Source: 73-13 sp035555435
Lineage (GTDB): Bacteria > Actinomycetota > Actinomycetes > Actinomycetales > Microbacteriaceae
DNA length: 64,000 nucleotides
Direction: 5' to 3'
NCBI GenBank assembly: GCA_035555435.1
Contig: DATMGN010000008.1
Location: 43,004-107,003, forward strand
In this document: positions 51,754-60,280 of the stretch, piece by piece
Position numbering within the stretch: the first letter of the stretch is position 1
How the letters are laid out: each line of letters starts with the position of its first letter
The notes under the pieces: generated by a model
What the model was told of the DNA's origin: nothing
Database searches by the model: none
The model's input: the letters and a program-made list of their open reading frames with translations, nothing else
Program-made: the position numbers and the translations under genes

Positions 51754-53013
51754 TCACGCTAGCGCCGGGCCCTTCGAGCTCGCCACGACGCTCGGCGTCG
51801 ACACGCCCGGGACCCGCACCCAGCCGCTGTCCGCGCGACGCACCACGCCGGCGAGCTCGAGCGGGCCGAGCACGCTGAGCGTCTCGCCGACGGCCATGCC
51901 GCTCGAGCGAGCGATCTCGTCGACCGTGCGCCCGCGGCGCACCCCGATCGAGTCGAGGACGCGCACGACGGCGGGATCGGCGGGCTCGTAGCCGCCCAGT
52001 TCGACCGCACGATCGCCGCCGACCAGTTCGATCGCGTCGTCTGCCGAGGTGATGCAGATGGCATTGTCCTCGCGCAGCAGTCGGTGACAGCCCGCCGACG
52101 CGGGACTCGTCACGGGCCCGGGCACGGCGCCGACGGGGCGCCCGATCGCGAGCGCGTGGTGGGCGGTGTTGAGCGACCCGGACCGAAGGCCCGCCTCGAC
52201 CACGATGGTCGCGGCCGTCGCCGCCGCGAGGAGGCGGTTTCGCATCAGGAACCGCACCTTGGTCGGGGCCGCGCCCGGGGGCACCTCCGAGATCACCGCT
52301 CCCGTGCGTGAGGCGCGATGCAGCAGGTCCGAATTGCCCGCCGGATAGTACCGATCGAGACCGCCTGCGAGGAACGCGATCGTGACCGCGTCGGCGGCGA
52401 GCGCGGCCCGGTGCGCGGCGGCGTCGATCCCGTAGGCACCGCCCGAGACGATCGCACGGCCGCGCTCCGCGACCCCGCCCGCAATCTCGGCTGCCACGTA
52501 CTCCCCGTACCCGGTCGCCGCGCGCGCCCCGACGACGGCGAGCGAGTCACCGAGGGCGTCGAGTGCCCCTGGGTCGCCTCGCACCCAGAGCACCACCGGC
52601 TCGGCGGGACCGAGGTCGCTGAGGCCGCTCGGCCATCCGGGGCCCTCCGGGACGGCGACCTGCATGCGCAGCGCGGCGGCCTGCTCGATCGCCCGTGTGA
52701 CGGATCGGGCGACGAGGCGTGGGCGCCATCGCGCGAAGGCCTCCGTCACGACGCGCTCCGCGCGACTGGCCGGCGCGCCGTCCTCGAGCCAGACGTCGAT
52801 CGCGGGCGTGGGGTCCTGCGAGATCAGCAGGTCGAGGGCCGGGCCCGGCCCGAGTGCGGCGAGCAACTGGCCCGCGACCTGGTCGCCCGGCTCGATGAGG
52901 ACGCTCCACGTCATCCGCGCGAACACCTCGGGGAACGATTCCGGCGCGGCCTCGGCCCGCACGGACTCCACGAGGCGCCGCACGTCCTCGACGGGCAGGT
53001 CGAAGATCCTCAT
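51754..53013 (-). CDS. dprA: DNA processing protein DprA (Smf)
   Basis: A 419-residue protein that loads RecA on incoming single-stranded DNA in natural transformation and may serve other DNA processing. The Rossmann core is SLAVVGARAATGYGEYVAAE near residue 160, AIVSGGAYGIDAAAHRAAL, then MRNRLLAAATAATIVVEAGL and GSLNTAHHALAIGRPVGAVP. A winged-helix C-terminus is suggested by GRTVDEIARSSGMAVGETLS. The N-terminal 130 residues have no clear motif. The ATG at 53013 overlaps the comM stop (ATGA), which decides the start. Confidence 0.93.
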   Translation of the reverse strand: MRIFDLPVEDVRRLVESVRAEAAPESFPEVFARMTWSVLIEPGDQVAGQLLAALGPGPALDLLISQDPTPAIDVWLEDGAPASRAERVVTEAFARWRPRLVARSVTRAIEQAAALRMQVAVPEGPGWPSGLSDLGPAEPVVLWVRGDPGALDALGDSLAVVGARAATGYGEYVAAEIAGGVAERGRAIVSGGAYGIDAAAHRAALAADAVTIAFLAGGLDRYYPAGNSDLLHRASRTGAVISEVPPGAAPTKVRFLMRNRLLAAATAATIVVEAGLRSGSLNTAHHALAIGRPVGAVPGPVTSPASAGCHRLLREDNAICITSADDAIELVGGDRAVELGGYEPADPAVVRVLDSIGVRRGRTVDEIARSSGMAVGETLSVLGPLELAGVVRRADSGWVRVPGVSTPSVVASSKGPALA

Positions 53014-54545
53014 GCCGCGGCCACCGTCCGGTAGCCGAGCGCCTCGCCGATCTCGGCTCGGCCGGGCGCCCCGGCGGACCCGAGGTCGGCGAGCGACCAC
53101 GCGATGCGCAGCACGCGGTCGTACCCGCGCATGGTGATCGCACCCCGCTCGAGCGCACGGTCGAGCACTGCGAGCGCCTCACGCGAGGGACGCCTCGGCC
53201 GGGCTCTGAGCCACGACCCCGGCACGTCGGCGTTGCGCCGCCATGGCGTGCCCGACAGCCGCTCGACCGTCGCGGCCCGGGCGTCCCGCACCGCACGCGC
53301 GGCCGCGGCCGTCGAGACCCGGCCGCTCGGCTCAGCGGCGGCTCGCAGCCCCGTCGCCGTGATCCGGCGGACTGTGAGCTGCAGGTCGACCCGGTCCAGC
53401 AGCGGCCCCGACAGCCGGCCCAGGTAGCGCCGTCGCGCCATCGGCGTACAGCTGCATTCGGCTTCGCCCAGCCGGCCGCACGGACACGGGTTCGCGGCGA
53501 GAACGAGCTGCACGTTCGCAGGGAAGTGCGCCGTCGCGTTCGCCCGCTGGATCGTGATGACGCCGGTCTCGAGCGGCTGCCGCAGTGCGTCGAGCGCGAC
53601 GCGACTGAACTCCGGGGCCTCGTCGAGGAAGAGCACGCCGTGCGCCGCTCGCGCGATCGCGCCGGGTCGGATGATCCCGCTGCCGCCGCCGACGATCGAC
53701 GGTGTCGACGCCGTGTGGTGCGGCGCCTCGAAGGGCGGACGCAGGCTCAGCCCGTCGACGGACAGTCCGCTCAAGGAACGCACCGACGCGCACTCGATCG
53801 CGGCAGCGGTGTCGAGCTCGGGCAGGATCCCGGGCAGTCGGGTCGCGAGCATCGTCTTGCCCGCCCCGGGCGGCCCGAGGAGGAACAGATGGTGGCCTCC
53901 GACCGCCGCGAGCGTCAGCGCGCGGACCGCCTCCTCGTTGCCGACGACGTCCGAGAGGTCGGCCGGCGCAGCGGCGGCCTGCTCGACCGCCGCAGGGACT
54001 GCCGGAGGCGGTGGGACGTCCTCGGGCTCGAGCTGGGCGCCGTGCCAGATGGCGGCATCGCGCAGGGTCGCGACCGGCACGACGCGCACGCCGTCCACGA
54101 GCGAGGCCTCGCGCGCGCTCGCAGCAGGCACCAGGACCGTCGCGCAGCCCAGCCGCTTGGCGGCGAGTACCGCCGGCAGCACCCCGGGGACTGAGCGCAC
54201 GCGCCCGTCGAGCCCCAGCTCGCCGATGTGCACCACCGCCTCGACCGAGGCCGCGGAGACCGTGCCCCCGGCGGCGAGCATCACGAGGGCGATGGCGAGG
54301 TCGAAGCCCGAACCGTGCTTGGGAAGTGCGGCGGGCGAGAGGTTCACGGTGAACTTGCGGTTCGGCAGCTCGCACTGCGAGTTCGCCGCCGCCGAGCGCA
54401 CGCGCTGGCGGGCCTCTCCCAGTGCGGTGTCGGGCAGGCCGATCAGGTTGAACGCCGGAATGCCGTCGGCGAGATCGACCTCGACTTCGACGATCTCGCC
54501 GCGCATGCCGATGAGCGCGATCGCACGGCTCCGGGCGACGGGCAT
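53010..54545 (-). CDS. comM: ComM/YifB-family Mg-chelatase-like AAA ATPase
   Basis: A 511-residue ATPase. An N-terminal Lon-protease-like fold (GIPAFNLIGLPDTALGEARQ; KFTVNLSPAALPKHGSGFDL) precedes the AAA core: Walker A FLLGPPGAGKTMLATRLPGI near residue 225, Walker B VLFLDEAPEFSR near 305, and a zinc-like cluster NPCPCGRLGEAECSC. ComM helicase drives branch migration of transforming DNA in Gram-negatives; its role here is inferred. It overlaps yraN and dprA at its two ends, forming yraN-comM-dprA. Confidence 0.94.
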   Translation of the reverse strand: MPVARSRAIALIGMRGEIVEVEVDLADGIPAFNLIGLPDTALGEARQRVRSAAANSQCELPNRKFTVNLSPAALPKHGSGFDLAIALVMLAAGGTVSAASVEAVVHIGELGLDGRVRSVPGVLPAVLAAKRLGCATVLVPAASAREASLVDGVRVVPVATLRDAAIWHGAQLEPEDVPPPPAVPAAVEQAAAAPADLSDVVGNEEAVRALTLAAVGGHHLFLLGPPGAGKTMLATRLPGILPELDTAAAIECASVRSLSGLSVDGLSLRPPFEAPHHTASTPSIVGGGSGIIRPGAIARAAHGVLFLDEAPEFSRVALDALRQPLETGVITIQRANATAHFPANVQLVLAANPCPCGRLGEAECSCTPMARRRYLGRLSGPLLDRVDLQLTVRRITATGLRAAAEPSGRVSTAAAARAVRDARAATVERLSGTPWRRNADVPGSWLRARPRRPSREALAVLDRALERGAITMRGYDRVLRIAWSLADLGSAGAPGRAEIGEALGYRTVAAA

Positions 54546-54904
54546 CAGCGCACCCCCTCGAGGTGCTCGATCGTGGGGCGCGACCCGTCGCGCCAGACGA
54601 TGACGGAGACCGCGTCGATGCGCACGCGGTCCGTCCGCACACCGTGCGCGGCACACCACTCCCTCGCGAGCCGATGGAGGCGATGCAGCTTGCGGCTGTC
54701 GATCGCCTCCAGCGGATGCCCGAAGCCGAGCGAGGTGCGCGTCTTGACCTCGACGGCGACGACGACACCCCGGTCGATCGTCACGATATCGAGCTCGCCG
54801 ATGCGCGTGCGCCAGTTGCGCGCGACGACCCGATGTCCGGCGATCGTCAGGAAGTCTGCGGCGATGCGCTCGCCACGGCGTCCGAGTTCGAGATTGCGTC
54901 CCAT
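54545..54904 (-). CDS. yraN: YraN-family (UPF0102) nuclease-fold protein
   Basis: A 119-residue protein with the family pattern LGRRGERIAADFLTIAGHRV, then RTRIGELDIVTIDRGVVVAV and VEVKTRTSLGFGHPLEAID. The E-x-D-x(n)-E-V-K residues resemble a Holliday-junction-resolvase or restriction-endonuclease fold, but activity is uncharacterised in most members. Its stop overlaps the comM start by one base. Upstream, 54905-55027 (123 bp) holds no gene. Confidence 0.9.
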   Translation of the reverse strand: MGRNLELGRRGERIAADFLTIAGHRVVARNWRTRIGELDIVTIDRGVVVAVEVKTRTSLGFGHPLEAIDSRKLHRLHRLAREWCAAHGVRTDRVRIDAVSVIVWRDGSRPTIEHLEGVR

Positions 54905-55027
54905 GCGCCGAGCTTCGCGGCTGGGTCCGACGACCAGGCCGTGCGGCCGCCCGGAATGTGGAGAAGGCGTCGAAACAACCGGGTGTGCACAACGCGATCG
55001 GATTGCGCGATCACGCGATCCACGCGG

Positions 55028-55351
55028 TCACTCGTCGAGCGCGAGCTCCTTCGGCAGCTCCAGCTCGCGAGCCGAGAGCTCCTCGATGTTGACGTCCTTG
55101 AACGTGAGGACCCGCACCGACTTCACGAATCGGTCGGAGCGGTAGACGTCCCAGACCCACACATCGTGCATCGTCAGCTCGAAGTAGAAATCGTGCTCCG
55201 TGTCCTTGCGTTCGAGGCTCACCTCGTTGGCGAGGTAGAAGCGGCGCTCGGTCTCGATGACGTACCGGAACTGGCCGACGACGTCGCGATACTCGCGATA
55301 CAGCGCGAGCTCGACCTCCCGGTCGTAGTCCTCGAAGTCGTCGTCGTCCAT
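55028..55351 (-). CDS. DUF2469 family protein
   Basis: A 107-residue, acidic, actinobacteria-specific protein. DDFEDYDREVELALYREYRD and VIETERRFYLANEVSLE, with DFYFELTMHDVWVWDVYR, are characteristic of DUF2469. No signal peptide or membrane helix. It lies 9 bp downstream of rnhB on the same strand, a conserved position between rnhB and yraN in actinobacteria. Function is unknown; the fixed neighbourhood hints at nucleic-acid metabolism. Confidence 0.9.
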   Translation of the reverse strand: MDDDDFEDYDREVELALYREYRDVVGQFRYVIETERRFYLANEVSLERKDTEHDFYFELTMHDVWVWDVYRSDRFVKSVRVLTFKDVNIEELSARELELPKELALDE

Positions 55352-55360
55352 CGGTCCAGT

Positions 55361-56059
55361 CTAGGCCGTCGCGATAGCGCGGGACGGCTCGAGCCCGGCG
55401 CCGAGGTGGTTGCCGAGGAAGCTCAGCCTATGCAGTGGGCTCGGGCCCGTGGCGCGGATCGCCGCGAGGTGCTCGGGCGCCCCGTAGCCCTTGTTGCTCG
55501 CCCACCCGTACCCGGGGTGCTCGATGTCGGAGGTCGCCATGATCCTGTCGCGATGCACCTTCGCCAGCACGCTCGCACCCGCGACCGACGCGCAGTCACG
55601 GTCGGCCTTGACCCGCGTGCGCACCCCGGGCGGGTGGCGCAGTGCCGGCGTGAGCCAATCGTGCGAGCCGTCCAGCAGCACGAGCGAGGCGGCGATCGCG
55701 ACGCCGGCCTCGTGCAGCTGGAGCAGCGCCCGCGCACCCGCGAGCCCGAGCGCACGCACGATGCCGAGCTCGTCGACCTCGCGCGAGGAGGCGAGACCGA
55801 CGCCGCGCGCGGTCCCCCACACTGTCAGGACCGGGTAGAGCGCCTCACGGCGCCGCTCGGTCAGGAGCTTCGAGTCGCGGAGCCCATCCGGCACGAGGAC
55901 GACCGCGGGGTCGACCGCGACGGCGCCCACGGCGACCGGCCCGGCGACCGCGCCCCGCCCGACCTCGTCCATGCCGATGACGAGTCCCGCCGCCGTCCGC
56001 TGATCGGCCCGCAGCTGCGCGATGAGCTGCGCCTCGAACTCGAGCGTCGGCGTCGTCAC
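55361..56059 (-). CDS. rnhB: Ribonuclease HII
   Basis: A 232-residue enzyme that removes ribonucleotides from DNA and RNA-DNA hybrids. The metal-binding start is VIGMDEVGRGAVAGPVAVGA near residues 27-46 (the DEVGRG signature), with further acidic residues in LLDGSHDW and VKADRDCASVAGASVLAKVH. Length fits. Its ATG overlaps the lepB stop by 4 bp. It is part of the rplS-lepB-rnhB-DUF2469 order common in actinobacteria. Confidence 0.95.
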   Translation of the reverse strand: MTTPTLEFEAQLIAQLRADQRTAAGLVIGMDEVGRGAVAGPVAVGAVAVDPAVVLVPDGLRDSKLLTERRREALYPVLTVWGTARGVGLASSREVDELGIVRALGLAGARALLQLHEAGVAIAASLVLLDGSHDWLTPALRHPPGVRTRVKADRDCASVAGASVLAKVHRDRIMATSDIEHPGYGWASNKGYGAPEHLAAIRATGPSPLHRLSFLGNHLGAGLEPSRAIATA

Positions 56060-56850
56060 CGGTCATCCCCGGCGACTGCGCCCACGGCCGAATCGACGCC
56101 GCGTGCCTCGGCGACGCCGGAGAACGTCAACGGATAGTTGTCGAGGACGCTCCAGCGCCCGATCGGCCAACTGATCACCAGGGCCTTGCCGACGACCGTG
56201 CCGAGCGGCACGAAGCCGCCGCCGGGATCGTCGATGTGGCCGAGCGAGTCCTTTGAGTTGTACCGGTTGTCGCCCATCACCCAGAGCGCGCCCTCCGGCA
56301 CCGTCACGTCGAACTCGACCGGCGCCGCGTTCTGCCCGTCGGCGAGCTTGAGATATGGCTCGTCTAGCGGGATGCCGTTGACGCTGAGGCTCCCGGTCGG
56401 CGTGCAGCACACCACCTGGTCCCCGGCCATGCCGATGACGCGCTTGATGAGGTGATCGTTCGAGTCGGAGGCGGTGACCCCGATGAGCGAGCCGAGCCAG
56501 TCCAGTGCCCCCAGGAACCAGTTCGGTTGCGGCTTCGGGCTGTACGCGAGCCACCCGCCCGGGTCCCGGAAGACGACGACGTCGCCGTACTGGACGGGCA
56601 TGACGTTCGGCACCAGCTCGTTGACGATGATCCGGTCGTTGATCTGCAGCGTGTTCTCCATCGACGACGACGGGATGTAGAACGAGCGGACCAGATACGT
56701 CTTCAGGACGAAGGAGACGAGGAACGCGATGACGAGGATCACGAGCAGATCGCGCAGGAACACGACCCAGCCGCTGCGGCGGCGGCCGTGGCGCTGCACG
56801 GGACGACGGGTCAGCGGGACATCGGCCTCGGGGACGTCGGTCTCGCTCAC
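56056..56850 (-). CDS. lepB: Signal peptidase I
   Basis: A 264-residue membrane protease that cleaves signal peptides of exported proteins. One helix (FLRDLLVILVIAFLVSFVLK) anchors it near residues 28-47. The catalytic Ser is in FYIPSSSMENTLQINDRIIV and the Lys in DHLIKRVIGMAGDQV. GDNRYNSKDSLGHID is the conserved box E. The N-terminal 27 residues are cytoplasmic with a basic patch. It lies between rplS and rnhB. Confidence 0.95.
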   Translation of the reverse strand: MSETDVPEADVPLTRRPVQRHGRRRSGWVVFLRDLLVILVIAFLVSFVLKTYLVRSFYIPSSSMENTLQINDRIIVNELVPNVMPVQYGDVVVFRDPGGWLAYSPKPQPNWFLGALDWLGSLIGVTASDSNDHLIKRVIGMAGDQVVCCTPTGSLSVNGIPLDEPYLKLADGQNAAPVEFDVTVPEGALWVMGDNRYNSKDSLGHIDDPGGGFVPLGTVVGKALVISWPIGRWSVLDNYPLTFSGVAEARGVDSAVGAVAGDDR

Positions 56851-56898
56851 GCCCCTAGCCTGTCATCCGTTGGCGGCAACGGCGTCGAAGACGCCCAG

Positions 56899-56922
56899 GC
56901 GCGAGGGCTTCAGCCCTCGCGC
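56899..56922 (-). terminator. Inverted repeat overlapping the rplS stop codon
   Basis: Perfect 11-bp arms GCGCGAGGGCT and AGCCCTCGCGC with a 2-nt centre contain the rplS stop codon. It would fold as a very stable hairpin at the end of rplS; there is no T run, and lepB follows after 59 bp, so readthrough is likely. Confidence 0.5.
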
Positions 56923-57257
56923 TTCTCCTTGATCTTCGCCTTCTTGCCGCGCAGGTTGCGCAGGTAGTAGAGCTTGGCGCGGCGCACATCGCCTCGCGTG
57001 ACGAGCTCGATGTGGTCGATCGAGGGCGAGTGGACCGGGAACGTCCGCTCGACACCGACCTGGAAGCTCACCTTGCGGACCGTGAAGGTCTCGCGGATGC
57101 CCTCGCCCGAGCGGCCGATGACCACACCCTGGAAGACCTGGATACGGGAGCGGCTGCCCTCGACGATGTTGACGTGCACCTTGACGGTGTCGCCGGGGCG
57201 GAAGTCGGGGATGTCGCCCTTGAGGTTGGCGGCGTCGATGTCATCAAGGACGTGCAT
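56910..57257 (-). CDS. rplS: Ribosomal protein L19
   Basis: A 115-residue L19, a 50S protein at the subunit interface. FRPGDTVKVHVNIVEGSRSR, VFQGVVIGRSGEGIRETFTV and LYYLRNLRGKKAKIKEK are family signatures. ATG at 57257 starts MHVLDDIDAANLKGD. A promoter and a possible structured leader lie upstream. A hairpin spans its stop. In most relatives it lies close to trmD; here map and a decayed tetR gene intervene. Confidence 0.97.
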   Translation of the reverse strand: MHVLDDIDAANLKGDIPDFRPGDTVKVHVNIVEGSRSRIQVFQGVVIGRSGEGIRETFTVRKVSFQVGVERTFPVHSPSIDHIELVTRGDVRRAKLYYLRNLRGKKAKIKEKREG

Positions 57258-57277
57258 GATGTTTCGCTTCCCGCGCC

Positions 57278-57352
57278 GCCACAGGTCGGACGCTTCAGAG
57301 GACTGGTTCAGTCGAGTTGAGGTGTGCTGCGCCCGTTGGCTTCCCCTGTGGC
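57278..57352 (-). promoter_or_regulatory. Candidate structured leader of rplS
   Basis: GCCACAGG (57278-57285) and CCTGTGGC (57345-57352) are exact complements closing about 60 nt, all within the leader that would start near 57370. It might be an autoregulatory L19 leader; L19 leader RNAs are known in other phyla. Inference from one stem. Confidence 0.35.
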
Positions 57353-57377
57353 AGAGCCCGCGCGAGCACGATCGTCT

Positions 57378-57407
57378 ATTCTGCCACACCCAGGCCCACC
57401 AGTCGAA
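57378..57407 (-). promoter_or_regulatory. Candidate rplS promoter
   Basis: On the reverse strand TTCGAC (57407-57402), an 18-bp spacer and CAGAAT (57383-57378) preceded by TGTGG. The same spacer and -10 context (TGGCAGAAT) occur upstream of rpsP, which supports the assignment. Confidence 0.5.
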
Positions 57408-57474
57408 CTCGCGCAGGTCCGCCCGACTGGACACGGGAGTCCGATCGCGCGATGGCCTGCAGGCAGGATACGCA

Positions 57475-57928
57475 ATGGCCACCACCCCCGACCCCACGCT
57501 CGTCTCACCCACGACGCCGGTGCAGGCGCGCGGGCTGGCGCGGGTGGACGCCCTGCTCGATGCGGCCGCCGAGATCGTCGACACCGCGGGCGTCGTCGGG
57601 ATGACGACGAGATGGCGTGCTCCACGATGTGCGTCGACGTCTACACCGCGCTCGGCAGCGACACCCCGGGGTTTCGGGTGGTGCGCTTCGGTGACGTCGT
57701 CTCGATGCGCTTCGCGAATCAGGAGGCGTCCAACAACGAACAACTCGCGCAGCAGCTCGAGGACGTCCTCCTCGAGCGACGCAGGTCGCCATGGAGTGCG
57801 CGGACGCGGTGACGCGACGCGCGTTCCTTGCGCGAGACGGCGGCGACGAGCGGTTCCTCATCGCCGCGAAGGAGCTCATCATCGGGATCCTCGCCCCGCA
57901 CGCCCCGGAGGCTCCTGTCGGCGGTTGA
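57475..57928 (+). pseudogene. Decayed TetR-family regulator
   Basis: Three TetR-like fragments lie in three different frames. The first, from the ATG at 57475, has RVDALLDAAAEIVDTAGVVG, the first HTH helix. The second (about 57610-57810) has TPGFRVVRFGDVVSMRFANQ and NNEQLAQQLEDVL, a typical ligand-domain segment. The third (57791-57928) has ECADAVTRRAFLARDGGDER and ELIIGILAPH, the C-terminal end. Much of the middle is missing. At least two frame changes and a deletion are needed, so it is a remnant. It lies 16 bp before map. Confidence 0.75.
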
Positions 57929-57944
57929 GCCGTAGCATCGACCT

Positions 57945-58730
57945 GTGATCGAACTGAGGACCCCGGCCGAGATCGAGGCGATGCGTCCCGCCGGCGCGTT
58001 CGTCGCGGAGGTGCTTCGCGCGACCTCCCGGGCCGCCGCGGTCGGCGTCAACCTGCTCGAGCTCGACGCGTTCGCGCACGAGATGATCCGAGCCCGGGGC
58101 GCGCAATCCTGCTACATCGACTACCACCCGTCGTTCGGCGGGAGCCCCTTCGGCCGGGTCATGTGCACCTCGGTCAATGACGCCGCACTGCACGGCCTCC
58201 CCCACGACTACCGGCTCGCCGACGGCGACCTGCTCACCCTCGACTTCGCCGCATCGGTCGACGGCTGGGTCGCGGACGCGGCGATCTCCGTCGTCGTCGG
58301 CACTCCCCGACCCGAGGACGAGCGGCTCATCGCGGTGTGCGAGGAGGCGCTCGCCGCGGGCATCGCCAAGGCGCGCGTCGGCAACCGGATGGGCGACGTC
58401 TCGCACGCGATCGGGGAGGTCGCGAAGCGCAACCGGCTCAAGATCAACCTCGACTTCGGCGGCCACGGCGTGGGTCGCGAGATGCACGGCGACCCCCACG
58501 TGGCCAACGACGGTCGGCCGGGCCGCGGCTGGCCGCTCAGCGCGGGTCTCGTCTTCGCGATCGAACCGTGGTTCTGCCTGACGACCGACCGGATCTACAC
58601 GGACGACGACGGCTGGACGCTGCGCTCGCGCGACGGCTCGCGTGCCGCGCACGTGGAGCACACGGTCGCGGTCACCGAGGACGGTCCCGTCATTCTGACG
58701 GCGGGAGCAAATCCGGTCGGACTCGGCTAG
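57945..58730 (+). CDS. map: Methionine aminopeptidase type I
   Basis: A 261-residue enzyme removing the N-terminal Met of new proteins. The metal ligands lie in LTLDFAASVDGWVADAAIS (first Asp and second Asp), GHGVGREMHGDPHV (His), FAIEPWFC (Glu) and HVEHTVAVTEDG (Glu). PHDYRLADGDLL is also typical. No N-terminal SH3-binding or zinc extension. GTG start. It is on the opposite strand to the surrounding translation cluster and overlaps the convergent trmD by 41 bp. It may be a second Map besides one in the usual secY-adk region, which is outside the window. Confidence 0.92.
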   Translation: MIELRTPAEIEAMRPAGAFVAEVLRATSRAAAVGVNLLELDAFAHEMIRARGAQSCYIDYHPSFGGSPFGRVMCTSVNDAALHGLPHDYRLADGDLLTLDFAASVDGWVADAAISVVVGTPRPEDERLIAVCEEALAAGIAKARVGNRMGDVSHAIGEVAKRNRLKINLDFGGHGVGREMHGDPHVANDGRPGRGWPLSAGLVFAIEPWFCLTTDRIYTDDDGWTLRSRDGSRAAHVEHTVAVTEDGPVILTAGANPVGLG

Positions 58731-59403
58731 TCCGCGTCTCCTGCTGCTCCCGCTTCCACGCCTCGATGCGCGCGTGGTGGCCGGACAGCAGGATCTCGGG
58801 CACTTCGAGCCCGCGCCAGACGGCGGGCTTCGTGTAGCTCGGCGCTTCGAGCAGTCCGTCCTCGTGCGACTCGATCTCGAGCGAGTCGGGGTTGCCGACG
58901 ACACCGGGGACGAGCCGGCCGATCGCCTCGATCATCGCCATCGCGGCGACCTCGCCGCCGTTGAGCACGTAGTCGCCGAGGCTGAGCTCGCGGACCCGCG
59001 CGATGCCGCCGGCGTAGTCGACGACGCGCTGGTCGATGCCCTCGTAGCGGCCGCAGGCGAAGATCAGGTGCGGCTCGAGGGCGAGGCTGCGCGCCGTCGC
59101 CTGCGTGAACGGCTCGCCCGCGGGCGTCAGGAAGACGACGACCGGTCCTGAGACCGGGTCAGGCTCGCCCTGCGGGCGCGGCACGAGCGCGTCGAGTGCC
59201 TCGCCCCAAGGCTCGGGTCGCATGACCATGCCCGCGCCGCCGCCGTAGGGGGTGTCGTCGACGGTGCGGTGGCGGTCGTGCGTCCAGTCGCGCAGGTCGT
59301 GCGCCTGGACGGTGAGAACGCCGGACTCCCGCGCCCGCCCGATGAGCGACACGTCGAGCACGGAGAAGAACTCGGGGAAGATCGTGACGACGTCGATCTG
59401 CAC
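58690..59403 (-). CDS. trmD: tRNA (guanine-N1)-methyltransferase
   Basis: A 237-residue SPOUT-class enzyme that methylates G37 of tRNAs read with CCN, CUN and CGG codons using SAM. It begins MQIDVVTIFPEFFSVLDVSL; the knot region is HLIFACGRYEGIDQRVVDYA and ELSLGDYVLNGGEVAAMAMI, and YGGGAGMVMRPEPWGEAL lies near residue 52. Length is normal. It follows rimM by 79 bp. Its 3' end overlaps map by 41 bp in convergent orientation, adding about 10 residues of unusual C-terminus (RTSRVRPDLL). Confidence 0.96.
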   Translation of the reverse strand: MQIDVVTIFPEFFSVLDVSLIGRARESGVLTVQAHDLRDWTHDRHRTVDDTPYGGGAGMVMRPEPWGEALDALVPRPQGEPDPVSGPVVVFLTPAGEPFTQATARSLALEPHLIFACGRYEGIDQRVVDYAGGIARVRELSLGDYVLNGGEVAAMAMIEAIGRLVPGVVGNPDSLEIESHEDGLLEAPSYTKPAVWRGLEVPEILLSGHHARIEAWKREQQETRTSRVRPDLLPPSE

Positions 59404-59482
59404 GGATCTACCCTACGGCGGGCTGAGATGCCGCCCTGCGGCTGAGGAATCGCGGCCGACTCCTCAGCCCCGGGGCGCTTGC

Positions 59483-60031
59483 TCAGCCCAGTTCATCGAA
59501 GAGGCCCCCGGGCGGGTCGACCGTGACGGTCCCGGCCTCGAGGTCGACGGAGGTGACGATCGCCTTGACGAACGGCACGAGCACCTCGCCCGAGGCCGTC
59601 TCGACCGCGAGCAGGTCCTGGGCCGGCAGTTCGTCGACGCGAGCGATGCGCCCGAGCTCGACGCCGTCGCGCAGCACGCGCAGGCCGACGAGCTGGTGGT
59701 AGTACCAGGCGTCGTCCTCCTGCGGCTCGTCGGCCGCGACCTCGACCCAGAGCACCGCCTTGACGAGGCTCTCCGCGGTCGTGCGATCCCCGACGCCGGC
59801 GAAGAAGCCGACTGCGACGCCATTGAACCACTTGAGCTCGGTGAGCTCGAGCCGCTGGCCGTGCCATGGGCTCGACTCCGGAACCTGGAGCGCGAACGTC
59901 GCACCGGGGACGAAGCGCTTCGCCGGGTCGTCCGTGTAGAGGTCGATCTTGAGCGCGCCCTTGAGGCCATGGGCTTTCGTCAGCCGACCGACGCGCAGCT
60001 CGGTCCCGGGCGGACGCTCGGGGCGCGCCAC
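59483..60031 (-). CDS. rimM: 16S rRNA processing protein RimM
   Basis: A 182-residue 30S maturation factor. The N-terminal domain begins RVGRLTKAHGLKGALKIDLY, the family signature, and the PRC-barrel C-terminal half shows YHQLVGLRVLRDGVELGRIA and AVETASGEVLVPFVKAIVTS. The GTG at 60031 is preferred over an ATG at 60076, since it starts one base after the khpA stop and gives normal length; the ATG would add 15 residues inside khpA. Part of rpsP-khpA-rimM-trmD. Confidence 0.93.
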   Translation of the reverse strand: MARPERPPGTELRVGRLTKAHGLKGALKIDLYTDDPAKRFVPGATFALQVPESSPWHGQRLELTELKWFNGVAVGFFAGVGDRTTAESLVKAVLWVEVAADEPQEDDAWYYHQLVGLRVLRDGVELGRIARVDELPAQDLLAVETASGEVLVPFVKAIVTSVDLEAGTVTVDPPGGLFDELG

Positions 60032-60032
60032 G

Positions 60033-60275
60033 TCAGTGGTCGGTGTCGACGACGTCGACGCGGACCCGCTCGCCATCGGCGAGCGCGCCGATGATCGTCC
60101 GCAGGGCCTTCGCGGTGCGACCGCCGCGACCGATCACGCGGCCGAGGTCCTCGGGGTGCACGCGCACCTCGAGGAGCTCGCCGCGGGACGAGTCGAACGA
60201 CGCGACAGCGACATCGTCGGGGTGGTCGACGATGCCCTTGACGAGGTGCGCGAGCGCATCCGAGAGTCGGGACAA
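60033..60275 (-). CDS. khpA: KH-domain RNA-binding protein KhpA
   Basis: An 80-residue single KH domain. LAHLVKGIVDHPDDVAVASF opens the family pattern, and the RNA-binding loop is VIGRGGRTAKALRTIIGALA (GxxG as GRGG). KhpA pairs with KhpB to control cell-wall and translation-related RNAs in other bacteria. TTG start at 60275, 5 bp after the rpsP stop, with no better in-frame start. Conserved position between rpsP and rimM. Confidence 0.92.
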   Translation of the reverse strand: MSRLSDALAHLVKGIVDHPDDVAVASFDSSRGELLEVRVHPEDLGRVIGRGGRTAKALRTIIGALADGERVRVDVVDTDH

Positions 60276-60280
60276 AAGGA

